Source: JACCWP01 sp963801045 (lineage in GTDB: Bacteria > Actinomycetota > Actinomycetes > Propionibacteriales > Nocardioidaceae). From it: DNA of 64,000 nt. The stretch is taken from NCBI GenBank assembly GCA_963801045.1, contig CAWDDC010000005.1:62001-126000 (forward strand), written 5' to 3'. Below are positions 1 through 8,140 of the stretch, one piece after another; the stretch's first letter is position 1; each line of letters opens with the position of its first letter. The position numbers and the translations under genes are program-made. The notes below the pieces were generated by a model. That model was not told where the DNA came from. It worked only from the letters and a program-made list of their open reading frames with translations, and ran no database searches.

Positions 1-17
1 CGCTCCGCGGCACCGCT

Positions 18-47
18 TTGGCGACGCTCCGAGCCGCCGGGTAGCGT
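18..47 (+). promoter_or_regulatory. Putative promoter of the tRNA-Ser gene
   Basis: A TTGGCG box (18-23) and a TAGCGT box (42-47) are separated by 18 bases and would place transcription start about 25 bases before the tRNA. The boxes fit the actinobacterial housekeeping sigma pattern, but this is pattern matching only. Confidence 0.35.
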
Positions 48-79
48 GACGCCTCGTCGAGCGCCCCGGCGCGCGACGG

Positions 80-170
80 GGAGGTGTCGCCTAGTCCGGT
101 CTATGGCGCCCGCCTGCTAAGCGGGTTGAGGGTTCATCCCCTCTCGCGGGTTCAAATCCCGCCACCTCCG
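80..170 (+). tRNA. tRNA-Ser (anticodon GCT)
   Basis: The acceptor arm GGAGGTG (80-86) pairs with CACCTCC (163-169), followed by a discriminator G. The anticodon stem CCCGC/GCGGG holds the loop CTGCTAA, which gives anticodon GCT. A long variable arm and the T-loop GGGTTCAAATCCC mark a class II serine tRNA of 91 nt. CCA is not encoded. A second tRNA-Ser and serS lie nearby. Confidence 0.95.
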
Positions 171-180
171 CCCCGAGACG

Positions 181-661
181 TCATCCCAGCGGCCGCTGGC
201 CGTGCGCCCGGTCGAGCCGGCTGCGCAGGTCGGCGTCGAGCCGGTCGACCGCGGCGGTCCCGCCGTCGAGCAGGTGCAGCGGCACGACGGTGCGGCGGCT
301 GCGGGCCAGCGCGAACACCAGGCAGGCACCCGGCGACAGCCGTTCGTGGCGTACGCCCTCGACCTCGGCCCAGGAGCGCCGACGTGGGTCCGGCGCCGCG
401 GAGCACCCGGAGCCGGAACCCGTCGTCGTCGAGGTGCAGCAGCACCGGCGGGCGTACCACCCGGACGGCGGCGGCAGCGGTGAGCAGACCGGCCACGCCC
501 AGCAGCACCGCGAGCGGCACCCAGACCACCGGCGGCAGGTCGACCAGCGCCGCGAGCACGACCACGAGGACGACCAGCAGCCCGCTCACCACGGCCAGCC
601 GGCCGAGGACGGCGACCCCGTGGGCGCGCGCCAGCCGGTAGTCGCTGGGGCTGGACGTCAA
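181..661 (-). CDS. PH-domain-like membrane protein (frameshifted)
   Basis: Small two-helix membrane protein followed by a beta-rich soluble domain. The N-terminal half has two adjacent hydrophobic segments (roughly residues 20-40 and 45-65), then a stretch starting VVRPPVLLHLDDDGF that resembles bacterial PH-like domains (DUF2581/YdbT type). I start at TTG 661 because GGAGG lies just upstream; the reading ends in PLG and stop at 181. One extra base near 380 separates the two halves, and repair gives about 159 residues ending HLLDGGTAAVDRLDADL. The function is unknown; the PH assignment is by appearance only. Confidence 0.55.
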
Positions 662-687
662 CGCAGGCCTCCGGGGCGGGGGTTCGG

Positions 688-776
688 CAGAGGGGGCGGG
701 ATTCGAACCCGCGGCTGACATCGCTGCCAGCGACCGCTTTCAAGGCGGTTCCGATAGGCCACTCCGGCACCCCTCC
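688..776 (-). tRNA. tRNA-Ser (anticodon TGA)
   Basis: Read on the minus strand, GGAGGGG pairs with CCCCTCT (one G-U pair at the end) before a discriminator G. The anticodon arm CCGCC-TTGAAA-GCGG gives anticodon TGA. The long variable arm and the GGTTCGAATCC T-loop are typical of serine tRNA. Length is 89 nt, with no encoded CCA. Confidence 0.94.
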
Positions 777-809
777 AGGCCGGGTCACGGCCCGGGCCGG
801 ATTCTCCCA

Positions 810-1025
810 TCAGGAGATGACCGCGAGCACGTCGCCTTCCTGGACCACGTCGCCGGGGGTGACCTTGACGTCGGTCAGCTCGCCGCCGATCTCCGCGAGG
901 ACGGGGATCTCCATCTTCATCGACTCGAGGATCACGATGGTGTCCCCGGGCTCGAGCGTCGTCCCCGGTTCGGCCACCACGGTGAGCACGTTGGCCACCA
1001 TCTCGGCCACGACCTCGAAGGCCAC
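810..1025 (-). CDS. Stand-alone biotinyl (BCCP-like) protein
   Basis: A 71-residue single-domain biotin/lipoyl carrier. The biotinylation motif is ESMKMEIPV, where the lysine between the methionines is the attachment site, and the domain ends GDVLAVIS. It closely resembles the small mycobacterial biotinylated protein TB7.3, which is probably a carrier for an acyl-CoA carboxylase. GTG 1025 is chosen because AGGGAG lies 5 bases upstream and the product then begins MAFEVVAEMV. The frame is open upstream through the neighbouring membrane gene only because of frameshifts there. No biotin ligase or carboxyltransferase is adjacent; the acyl-CoA carboxylase genes at 22.8-26.4 kb are possible partners. 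Confidence 0.9.
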   Translation of the reverse strand: MAFEVVAEMVANVLTVVAEPGTTLEPGDTIVILESMKMEIPVLAEIGGELTDVKVTPGDVVQEGDVLAVIS

Positions 1026-1113
1026 GTCGACTCCCTGTCTGTCGGTCGAGGGGCAGACGCTACACCTGCGCGGGGTGCCCGCAGCCGGTCGACACCGTGC
1101 GGTCGACACCGTG

Positions 1114-2198
1114 TCAGTCGCAGCGGGTGGGTACGCCCCGGTTCCGGCCGCAGCACCGCCACCTCGCCGGTGCGCAGCACCCGGCGGCCGGCGGCGCGGC
1201 CCCGCTCCCGCCGGCCGGTCACGACCAGGTCGATGCGCCGCACCAGCAGGCCCAGCAGCACGCCGATGATCACCGAGTACAACGCCGACAGCGCGGCGTA
1301 CTCGGGGTCGAGCCGTTGCGCGGCCAGCGACGAGGCGACCGTCGCGGTGCCGAGCGCACCGAAGGCGCACATCCACCAGCCCTGCCGTCTGCTCGCCCGG
1401 GTGGCGATCCCCCAGACCAGCGCAGGGAAGCCGATCAGCGCCTCCGCCGGCCGAGGCACGCCGTGCAGGTTGTCCTGGAGCCACCGGACGGTGTCGTCCA
1501 CGCCGTCGACGATCGCCTCCGAGCCGTACGTGCGCAGCACCTGGCTGTAGACCAGCAGGGCAGCGAGCAGGGCCGCCCCGCCGACCACGATGGCCAGGCC
1601 CGCGCCGGCCCATGCCGTGCAGCCCGGCGCCGAGCTGCCAGACCAGGCCGATCGCCAGCGCCAGGGCCAGGCACAGCACGGCGAGGGTGTAGCGCTCGAC
1701 CCGCACCGGCGCGTTCAGACCCGCGACCGCCAGCGCGCCGGCCACCGCGACCACCATCGCCCAGCCGAACTCGAACAGGCTGCCCAGGGCCGTCGCCGCC
1801 GGGCGGGTGAGCAGCACGGCCACCACGCCCGACACGACCGCCGCCAGCACCGAGATCCCGGCCAGCGCCCAGGCCCGCTCGGTCACCAGCGCGGCGGCGA
1901 TGGCCAGCGCGGCCAGCGCTCCCCACAGCCACGTGCGTGCCCCGACCCGGTGCGCCAGCGCCACGGTGTGCAGCCAGGTCACCAGCCCGCCGCCCCACAA
2001 CGCCACCCAGGCGGGCACGTTCTCCACGAACACGACGGCGGTCGCCGCCGCGACGGCGCCGGCCCCCCAGGCCAGCAGCCACAGCAGCACGGCGGAGCTG
2101 TGCGCCATCCGGCCCAGCAGGCCCCGGCGCTCCACCGGGGCGTAGCCGGAGCCCTCGGTCCGCGCCGCCCGCCGGCCTGCCGGGGAGTCGGCTGTCAC
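1114..2198 (-). CDS. Polytopic membrane protein of unknown function (frameshifted)
   Basis: About 360 residues once repaired. After a polar N-terminus (TADSPAGRRAARTEGSG) the protein is almost entirely hydrophobic helices: about ten segments, including AVLLWLLAWGAGAVAAA and YSVIIGVLLGLLVRR. I recognise no family motif. GTG 2198 overlaps the stop of the nitrilase-like gene upstream (GTGA), so the two are translationally coupled. Extra bases near 1605 (GGCCGGCGCGGGC) and near 1150 break the frame; with both repaired it stops at TGA 1114-1116, before the biotinyl gene. The operon with a nitrilase-fold enzyme and a biotinyl protein gives no clear function. Confidence 0.6.
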
Positions 2199-3029
2199 CG
2201 GCCGTCCCAGTCGCCCGTACGCACCCGGCGGTGCTCGAGCGCGGGGTTGCGACGGCGGGCGGCGGCGAGCCGGTCGGGCTCCAGCGCGGCGCGTACGAGC
2301 GCGTCCTCGTCGCCGGCCGCGGCGAGCGCGATGCCGAGCGGGTCGATCACCTGGCTGCGGCCGCAGTAGGCGCGACCCGTTCTGGGCGGCGCCGAGCGCC
2401 CAGCAGGTGTTCTCGATCGCCCGGGCACGCAGCAGCGTGACCCAGTGGTCCTCCTTGAGCGGACCGCGCACCCAGGCCGCCGGCACGCACAGCGTGTCGG
2501 CGCCGGACTCGACCAGCAGCCGGGAGAACTCGGGGAAGCGCAGGTCGTAGCAGGTCATCAGCCCCACGCGCAGCGACCCGACCGCCAGCACCACCGGCTC
2601 GACCGGGCCCGGCCGGAGCCGGTCGGACTCGCGGTAGCCGAAGGAGTCGTAGAGGTGCACCTTGCGGGAGGCGCCGACCAGGGACCCGTCGGGGGCGAGC
2701 GCGACCAGCGTGTTGTAGGGCAGCCGCTCGTCGTCGCTGCGCTCGAACATGCCGGCCACCACGGTCGCGCCCAGCCGGGTGGCCTCCGCGGCGAGCAGCT
2801 GGACGAACGGCCCGTCGAGCGGCTCGGCGTGCGCGGCGAGGTCGTGGTCGGCAGGGCCGAAGTCGTGCATGACCCCCTCAGGCAGCACCACCAGGTCGGG
2901 GGCGGGTCCGGGGGCGGCCCGCAGCCGCTCGAACCATCCGGCGACGGTGGCGCGCTGGGCCGCCGAGTCGGTGGTCGCAGCGGTCTGCACCAGGGCGACG
3001 TGGACGGCGTCGGGCTGGGGGTCGGCCAT
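2195..3029 (-). CDS. Nitrilase-fold carbon-nitrogen hydrolase (frameshifted)
   Basis: Carbon-nitrogen hydrolase with the Glu-Lys-Cys triad visible: DLVVLPEG (Glu), SRKVHLYD (Lys) and GLMTCYDLRFPE (Cys). Such cytoplasmic enzymes hydrolyse omega-amides or small amides; the CYDLRFPE signature is that of the Nit/omega-amidase branch. The start ATG 3029 follows GGGGGATGG. An extra G near 2375 changes QNGRAYCGRSQVIDPLG to another frame; after repair the protein is 277 residues, normal for the family, and ends TGDWDGR with its stop overlapping the next start. The exact substrate cannot be told. Divergent from the quinone oxidoreductase gene with 66 bases between starts. Confidence 0.85.
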
Positions 3030-3095
3030 CCCCCCATGCTCGCACCGCTGCCAGACTCAGGCCCATGCCCCCGACGACCCAAGAGACGGACTGAC

Positions 3096-4076
3096 ATGCG
3101 TGCTGTGGTGTGCGACGGCTACGGCGGACCCGAGGTCCTGACCGTCCGCGAGCTGCCCGACCCCACGGCCGGACCTGGCGAGCTGGTGCTGCGGGTGCAC
3201 GCCGCGGGCATCAACCGCGCCGACCTGCTGCAGCGGCAGGGCCACTACCCGCCCCCGCCAGGAGTCTCGGACGTGCTCGGGCTGGAGTGCGCGGGCGAGG
3301 TGCTCGCGATCGGCGAGGGCGTCACCGGCTGGGCGGTGGGTGACCCGGCCTGCGCGCTGCTGTCGGGCGGCGGCTACGCGGAACAGGTCGCGGTGCCGGC
3401 CGGACAGGTCGTACGGCGTCCCCAGGGCGTCGACTGGGTCGAGGCCGGCGGGCTGGTCGAGGTCGCCGCGACGGTCTGGTGCAACGTGTTCATGCTCGCC
3501 GGGCTGCAGCGCGGCGAGACCCTGCTGGTGCACGGCGGCGCCGGTGGCATCGGCACGATGGCGATCCAGCTCGGGGTCGCGCTCGGGGCCCGGGTCGCCG
3601 TCACCGCCGGGTCGGCGGACAAGCTGGCCCGGTGCGCCGAGCTCGGCGCCGAGGTGCTGATCAACTACCGCGAGCAGGACTTCGTCGAGGTGCTCAAGGA
3701 CGCCACCGACGGCCACGGCGCCGACGTCGTCCTGGACTCGCTGGGGGCGTCGTACCTGTCCCGCAACCTCGACGCGCTGGCCACCAGCGGTCGGCTGGCG
3801 GTGATCGGCATGCAGGGCGGCACCACGACCGAGATCGACCTGGGCGTGCTGATGCGCAAGCGGGTCGCCGTCATGGCCGGCACCCTGCGGGCGCGCCCGG
3901 TGGAGGAGAAGAGCACGATCATGGCCGCGGTGGCCGAGTACGTGTGGCCGCTGGTCGACGACGGCGTCGTCCGTCCGGTCATCCACGCCGCGCTGCCGCT
4001 CGAGCAGGCGGGCGAGGCGCAGCGGATCATCGAGGCCGGCGAGAGCATCGGCAAGGTCGTCCTCACCGTCCCCTGA
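3096..4076 (+). CDS. NAD(P)H:quinone oxidoreductase, zinc-free MDR family
   Basis: Cytoplasmic medium-chain dehydrogenase/reductase of 326 residues, intact. The GroES-like N-terminus (MRAVVCDGYGGPE, AGINRADLLQRQGHYPPP) and the nucleotide-binding loop VHGGAGGIGTMAIQL are those of the PIG3/QOR branch that reduces quinones with NADPH. The structural and catalytic zinc ligands of alcohol dehydrogenases are absent. ATG 3096 has only a weak AGAGACGGA ribosome site. bpa follows 32 bases downstream in the same direction, a common actinobacterial arrangement. Confidence 0.9.
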   Translation: MRAVVCDGYGGPEVLTVRELPDPTAGPGELVLRVHAAGINRADLLQRQGHYPPPPGVSDVLGLECAGEVLAIGEGVTGWAVGDPACALLSGGGYAEQVAVPAGQVVRRPQGVDWVEAGGLVEVAATVWCNVFMLAGLQRGETLLVHGGAGGIGTMAIQLGVALGARVAVTAGSADKLARCAELGAEVLINYREQDFVEVLKDATDGHGADVVLDSLGASYLSRNLDALATSGRLAVIGMQGGTTTEIDLGVLMRKRVAVMAGTLRARPVEEKSTIMAAVAEYVWPLVDDGVVRPVIHAALPLEQAGEAQRIIEAGESIGKVVLTVP

Positions 4077-4108
4077 GCGCGCAGCCGCGGGCTCCGTACC
4101 CTGGCCGC

Positions 4109-4690
4109 ATGAGCGAACAGCGACCCGAGCAGACCGGGCAGGGCGACGCGCGGTACGTCGTGATCGGACCCGACGGCACCCCGGTGCCGGTTCCCGAGGG
4201 CGACACCGCGCCGGAGGAGGCCTCCGAGAAGGGGCTCACCGAGCTGGTCGAGCAGCCGGCGAAGGTGATGCGGATCGGCAGCATGATCCGCCAGCTGCTC
4301 GAGGAGGTGAAGGCCGCACCGCTGGACGAGGCGAGCCGGGCCCGGCTGCGCGACATCCACGCGGCCTCGATCGCCGAGCTCGAGGAGGGTCTCGCGCCCG
4401 AGCTGGTCGAGGAGCTGGAGCGGCTCAGCCTGCCGTTCGGGTCGGAGACGCCGTCGGAGTCCGAGCTGCGGATCGCCCAGGCCCAGCTGGTGGGCTGGCT
4501 CGAGGGGCTGTTCCACGGCATCCAGACCGCGATCTACGCCCAGCAGATGGCGGCCCGGGCCCAGCTCGAGCAGATGCGCCGGGCGCTGCCCGGCGGTGGC
4601 GGGCCGCAGATGCAGCCGGGACAGCCCGGTCAGCCGCCCCAGCCCGGCGACGACCGCAGCCCCGGTCCTGGCGGGGGCATGTATCTGTGA
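4109..4690 (+). CDS. bpa: Bacterial proteasome activator Bpa (DUF2587)
   Basis: Homologue of mycobacterial Bpa (Rv3780), the ATP-independent ring that opens the 20S proteasome gate and feeds it unstructured proteins. 193 residues: an acidic N-terminus, a four-helix bundle (PAKVMRIGSMIRQLLEEVK to YAQQMAARAQLEQMRRAL), a Pro/Gly/Gln-rich linker, and the C-terminal GGGMYL. The penultimate Tyr-Leu is the docking tail, as in the family's GQYL ending, and is preserved. No proteasome subunit, Mpa or Pup gene is in the window. The frame is intact; ATG 4109 is the first start after the quinone reductase. Confidence 0.93.
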   Translation: MSEQRPEQTGQGDARYVVIGPDGTPVPVPEGDTAPEEASEKGLTELVEQPAKVMRIGSMIRQLLEEVKAAPLDEASRARLRDIHAASIAELEEGLAPELVEELERLSLPFGSETPSESELRIAQAQLVGWLEGLFHGIQTAIYAQQMAARAQLEQMRRALPGGGGPQMQPGQPGQPPQPGDDRSPGPGGGMYL

Positions 4691-4744
4691 GTACGCTTCC
4701 GTGCGACTTGGGTGCCGGCGCTTGTGTGCTCCGGGGGGAGAGCC

Positions 4745-5380
4745 ATGCGCATCGCGATTGCAGCGTCCGCCGGGACACCGGCCGTCGACGGGTGGATTGC
4801 CCGCACCTGACCTGGTTCACCGCACACCCGGCGCGCCCGCCTGCGCGACCGACACCGCGCTGTACCTGCACCCGCTGCTCGAGGAGAGCCCCGACCCGTC
4901 CACCGCTCGCGGCCGACGTCCGCCGCGAGCTCGACGACCTCGTCGCCCGTGCCCGCGCCTCCTGCGCGGCCTGCCCGTTGTTCGCCGAGTGCCTCTACTC
5001 CGCCGTCGTGCAGCGCGACGTGGCCGGCTTCGTCGGCTGCACCACCCCGGCCGAGCGGGACGCGATCCGCGACCGGCTCGGAGCGGCACCCGAGCGCGAG
5101 GACCTGGACGCCGCCGCCGGCGTACGCGGGGAGCGGCGACCGCTCGACCACGAGGCGGTGCTGGCCGCCCGCGCGGCCTATCCCGACGACTCGCTGGAGA
5201 TGCTGTCGCACCGGCTGGAGTGCTCGCTGTCCACGGTGAAGCGGCATCTGCGCCGGGCTCGGCGCGAGTCCGCCGGTGGCGGTGCAGACCGCCGACCGGC
5301 CGGCCCCGCGGTCCACGGGCGTGCCCACGGTCGACCAGGTGCTGGACGCGTTCGACGACGTGGTGGAGACCGGCGGCTGA
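4745..5380 (+). CDS. WhiB-like iron-sulphur protein with C-terminal HTH (frameshifted)
   Basis: Probable Wbl-type transcription factor. After repair (about 210 residues) it shows four cysteines in Wbl order: PACATDT, then SCAACPLFAECLY (C-x2-C-x5-C), followed by GFVGCTTPAERDAIR, which corresponds to the G[VI]WGG beta-turn. The first-to-second cysteine gap is about 39, longer than usual. A C-terminal helix-turn-helix (LEMLSHRLECSLSTVKRHLRRARRE) is extra compared with ordinary Wbl proteins. ATG 4745 follows GGGGGAGAGCC. Extra bases near 4808, 4913 and 5271 break the frame; the repaired end is DAFDDVVETGG. Convergent with the HAD gene. Confidence 0.7.
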
Positions 5381-5399
5381 CCGCGGCCCCGGAGACGGG

Positions 5400-6211
5400 T
5401 CAGAACCAGCGGGACAGCTCGTAGGCCACCCCGTCGGCCTGCACCGACTCGGTGACGTCGTCGGCGATCTCCTGCACCGCCAGCGGCGACTGGCCCATGG
5501 CGACACCCCGGCCGGCCCACTGCAGCATCTCGACGTCGTTGTGCCCGTCGCCGAGCGCGAGCACGTCGGCCTGCGCGACGTCGAGCCGCCGGGCGATCGA
5601 CTCCAGCCCGGTCGCCTTGGACACGCCCTGCGGCGCCAGGTCGAGCCACGCGGTGTAGCCCACGTAGTAGTTGATGCCGTGCAGCCCCAGCCGCTGCGCC
5701 AGGTCGGCGAAGTCCTCGACCGACTGGTCGGGGCTGCGGATGATCACCCGGGTGACCGGCTCGGCGACCAGCTCCTCGACCGTCTGCACGATCATCTCGC
5801 CGCTGATCTCGCCCTCGGGGAACTCCTTGTTGATCCGGTAGCCGCGGCCGATCTCCTCGACGGCGACGTGGGCGTCGGGGACCTCCTCCAGCAGCAGCTT
5901 GACCGTCTCGCTGGCGTCGAAGGTGACCACGTCGAGCATCTCGACCGGCGGGAACGACATCGTCACCGCGCCGTTGCTGGCCACGGCCAGGCCGCTGTCC
6001 AGGCCCACCAGGCCGGCGGCGTCGAGCACGCCGGGCACCGAGCGGCCGGTGGAGATCACCACGTGGGCGCCGGCGTCGACCGCGCCGAGCACGGCCGCGC
6101 GCACCGGCCGCGGACACCGACTGGACCCCCTCACCCCAGTCGACCAGCGTGCCGTCGACGTCGAGGGCGACCAGCCGTGGCCTGCCAGCCCGCCGGTGCG
6201 GCTCGGGTCAC
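5400..6211 (-). CDS. HAD-superfamily (Cof-type) phosphatase (frameshifted)
   Basis: Haloacid dehalogenase-like sugar- or nucleotide-phosphate phosphatase of the Cof/YidA subclass, 269 residues when repaired. Motif I is ALDVDGTLVDW, motif II ISTGRS, the cap runs through VEEIGRGYRINKEF, and motif IV is LALGDGHNDVEMLQWA. GTG 6211 overlaps the serS stop (GTGA), so the genes are coupled; serS with a downstream HAD gene is a frequent actinobacterial pair. Extra bases near 6180 and 6103 interrupt the N-terminal part. The substrate is unknown. Confidence 0.85.
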
Positions 6212-7495
6212 GCGCCGGTCCCGACGGGTTTGAGCACGTCCTGTCCCTGCAGGTAGGGCCGCAGCGCCAGCGGCACTCGTACGGACCCGTCCTCCTGCTG
6301 GTGGTTCTCGAACAGCGCGATGATCGTGCGGGGGACGGCGCACAGGGTGCCGTTGAGGGTGGCGGCGGGCTCGGTCGGTCCCTGCCCGTCGCGCAGCCGG
6401 ATGTCGAGCCGGCGGGCCTGGAACTGGGTGCAGTTGGACGTCGACGTGACCTCGCGGTAGCGCTGCTGGGTCGGCAGCCAGGCCTCGCAGTCGAACTTGC
6501 GGATCGCCGACAGGCCGAGGTCGCCCGCCGCGACGTCGATGACCCGGAACGGCAGCTCGAGGTCGAGCAGCCACTGCCGCTCGTGGTCGAGGAGCCGCTG
6601 GTGCGCGGCGTACGACTCCTCCAGCGTCGTGTAGACGAACATCTCCACCTTGTCGAACCAGTGCACCCGGAAGATGCCGGTGGTGTCCTTGCCGTAGGAG
6701 CCCGGCCTCGCGGCGGAAGCACGGGCTGAACGCGGCGTAGCGGCGCGGCAGCGACGACGCGTCGAGGATCTCGTCGGAGTGGTAGGCCGCGAGCGGCACC
6801 TCCGACGTGCCGACCAGGTAGAGGTCGTCGTCAGGCAGGTGGTAGACGTCGTCGGCCGCCTGGCCGAGGAACCCGGTGCCCTCCATCGCCCGCGACTTGA
6901 CCAGCGCGGGCGGGACCATCGGCGTGAAGCCCCACTGCTGGGCCCGCTCCATCGCCATCTGCACCAGCGCCATCTCGAGCATCGCCCCGACACCGGTGAG
7001 GAAGTAGAACCGCGAGCCGCTGACCTTGACCCCGCGCTCGACGTCGATCGCCTTGAGCAGGGTGCCGATCTCGAGGTGGTCGCGCGGCGTGAAGCCCTCG
7101 GCCGCGAAGTCGCGGCGGGTGCCGTGCTCCTCGAGCACGACGAAGTCGTCCTCGCCGCCGGGGGGCGACTGCTCGTCGGCGAGGTTGGGCAGGGCGGCCA
7201 TCAGGGTCTGGAACTCGTCGTCGGCCGTACCCTGGGCCGCCTCCGCCGCCTTGACGTCGCCGCTGAGCTCCTTGGTACGGGCCAGCAGCGCGGCCCGTTC
7301 GTCACCGGCGGCCTGCGCGACCTGCTTGCCGAGCTGCTTCTGCTCGGCGCGGAGCCGTTCGTACGCGGCGATGCTGCTGCGGCGGCGCTCGTCGGCGTCC
7401 TGCAGCCGGTCGACGATCTCCTCGGACTCGCCCCGGCGCCGCTGCGCGGCACGGATGCGGTCGGGGTCGTCGCGGAGCAGGCGGGCGTCGATCAC
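6208..7495 (-). CDS. serS: Seryl-tRNA synthetase (frameshifted)
   Basis: Charges tRNA-Ser with serine; the only copy seen here and essential. The N-terminal coiled-coil arm runs through residues about 25-110 (RLQDADERRRSSIAAYERL onwards). Class II motif 2 is FSPCFRREAGSYGKDTTGIFR, and motif 3 follows CAVPRTIIALFENHQQEDGS. An extra G near 6702 (GCCGGGCTCC for GCCGGCTCC) breaks motif 2 exactly, so an error in the sequence is far likelier than a real mutation. Start GTG 7495 gives MIDARLLRDDPDRIRAAQ, the usual family beginning; about 428 residues when repaired. Two tRNA-Ser genes lie 6 kb away. Confidence 0.96.
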
Positions 7496-7525
7496 ACGGG
7501 CGAGGGTAGTCGCCGGGCACGACAC

Positions 7526-7553
7526 GGGGCGCGCCGGTTTCCCGGCACGCCCC
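7526..7553. terminator. GC-rich hairpin between serS and the secreted-protein gene
   Basis: GGGGCG-C-GCCGG and CCGGC-A-CGCCCC form an 11-pair stem with one mismatch around a TTTC loop, with no T-tract. It lies after the stop of the minus-strand secreted protein gene (7601) and before serS, so it probably terminates that gene. Confidence 0.55.
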
Positions 7554-7600
7554 GGTGGCAGTCCGGGTCTCCCCGGCCTGGCCCAGTCGCTGTGGAAGCG

Positions 7601-8017
7601 TCAGCAGGCGCTGCCGGAACAGGCCCGCAGCACGTTGCTGATCCCCTTCTTGTAGCGGTTGGTCGCGGGGACCATCACCCGGAAGTACCGGTCGTCGTTG
7701 CGCGGGACGTTGACGCGGTAGGTCACCTTGGCGTCCGCGTTGGTGCGCTGGTTCCGCACGTTGGTCCAGTGACAGACCTTGCACTCCTTCTTCTGCAAGG
7801 TCGTGATGTGGTGGGCGTAGGTGGGCTGGCCCTTGACCTTCGCGACCACCCGCAGGTTGCCACCGCTGTCTCGGCCGGTGGCCTTGACCACCCGGTCCTT
7901 CTTGACGGGGGCGGCTGCGTGGTCGGACGTCGTGGTCTGCTGGGCGGCCATGGCCGGCGCGGCGCCCAGCATGGAGATCGCCAAGGCGCCGGCGACGGCG
8001 AGAGCGCGTGCTCGCAC
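7601..8017 (-). CDS. Secreted protein of unknown function
   Basis: 138 residues with a classical Sec signal peptide (RARALAVAGALAISMLGAAPAMA) and a likely cleavage after AMA before AQQTTTSD. The mature part is basic, contains KECKVCHW and ends ACSGSAC; these four cysteines could form two disulphides or bind a metal. GTG 8017 is preferred over the upstream in-frame ATG because GAGAGGAAA lies just before it and the signal peptide then starts correctly. I recognise no family. Its promoter region is shared with the divergent PAP2/kinase gene. Confidence 0.8.
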   Translation of the reverse strand: MRARALAVAGALAISMLGAAPAMAAQQTTTSDHAAAPVKKDRVVKATGRDSGGNLRVVAKVKGQPTYAHHITTLQKKECKVCHWTNVRNQRTNADAKVTYRVNVPRNDDRYFRVMVPATNRYKKGISNVLRACSGSAC

Positions 8018-8140
8018 GGTGTTTCCTCTCGATGGGTGTGACTCAGGGATCGCCACGGCGGGCGGTGGCCGTAGCCTAAGGTCGGCCGAGGGTCACCCGC
8101 TGGTGGCGCTCGTGACCGTATCCCAGCCTGAAGGAGTCCT

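Noticed and set aside
810..3029. A 739-residue open frame joining nitrilase, membrane protein and biotinyl domain
   Set aside because: The middle is read in the wrong frames; each part matches a known family only after a one-base repair, and each has its own start and stop.
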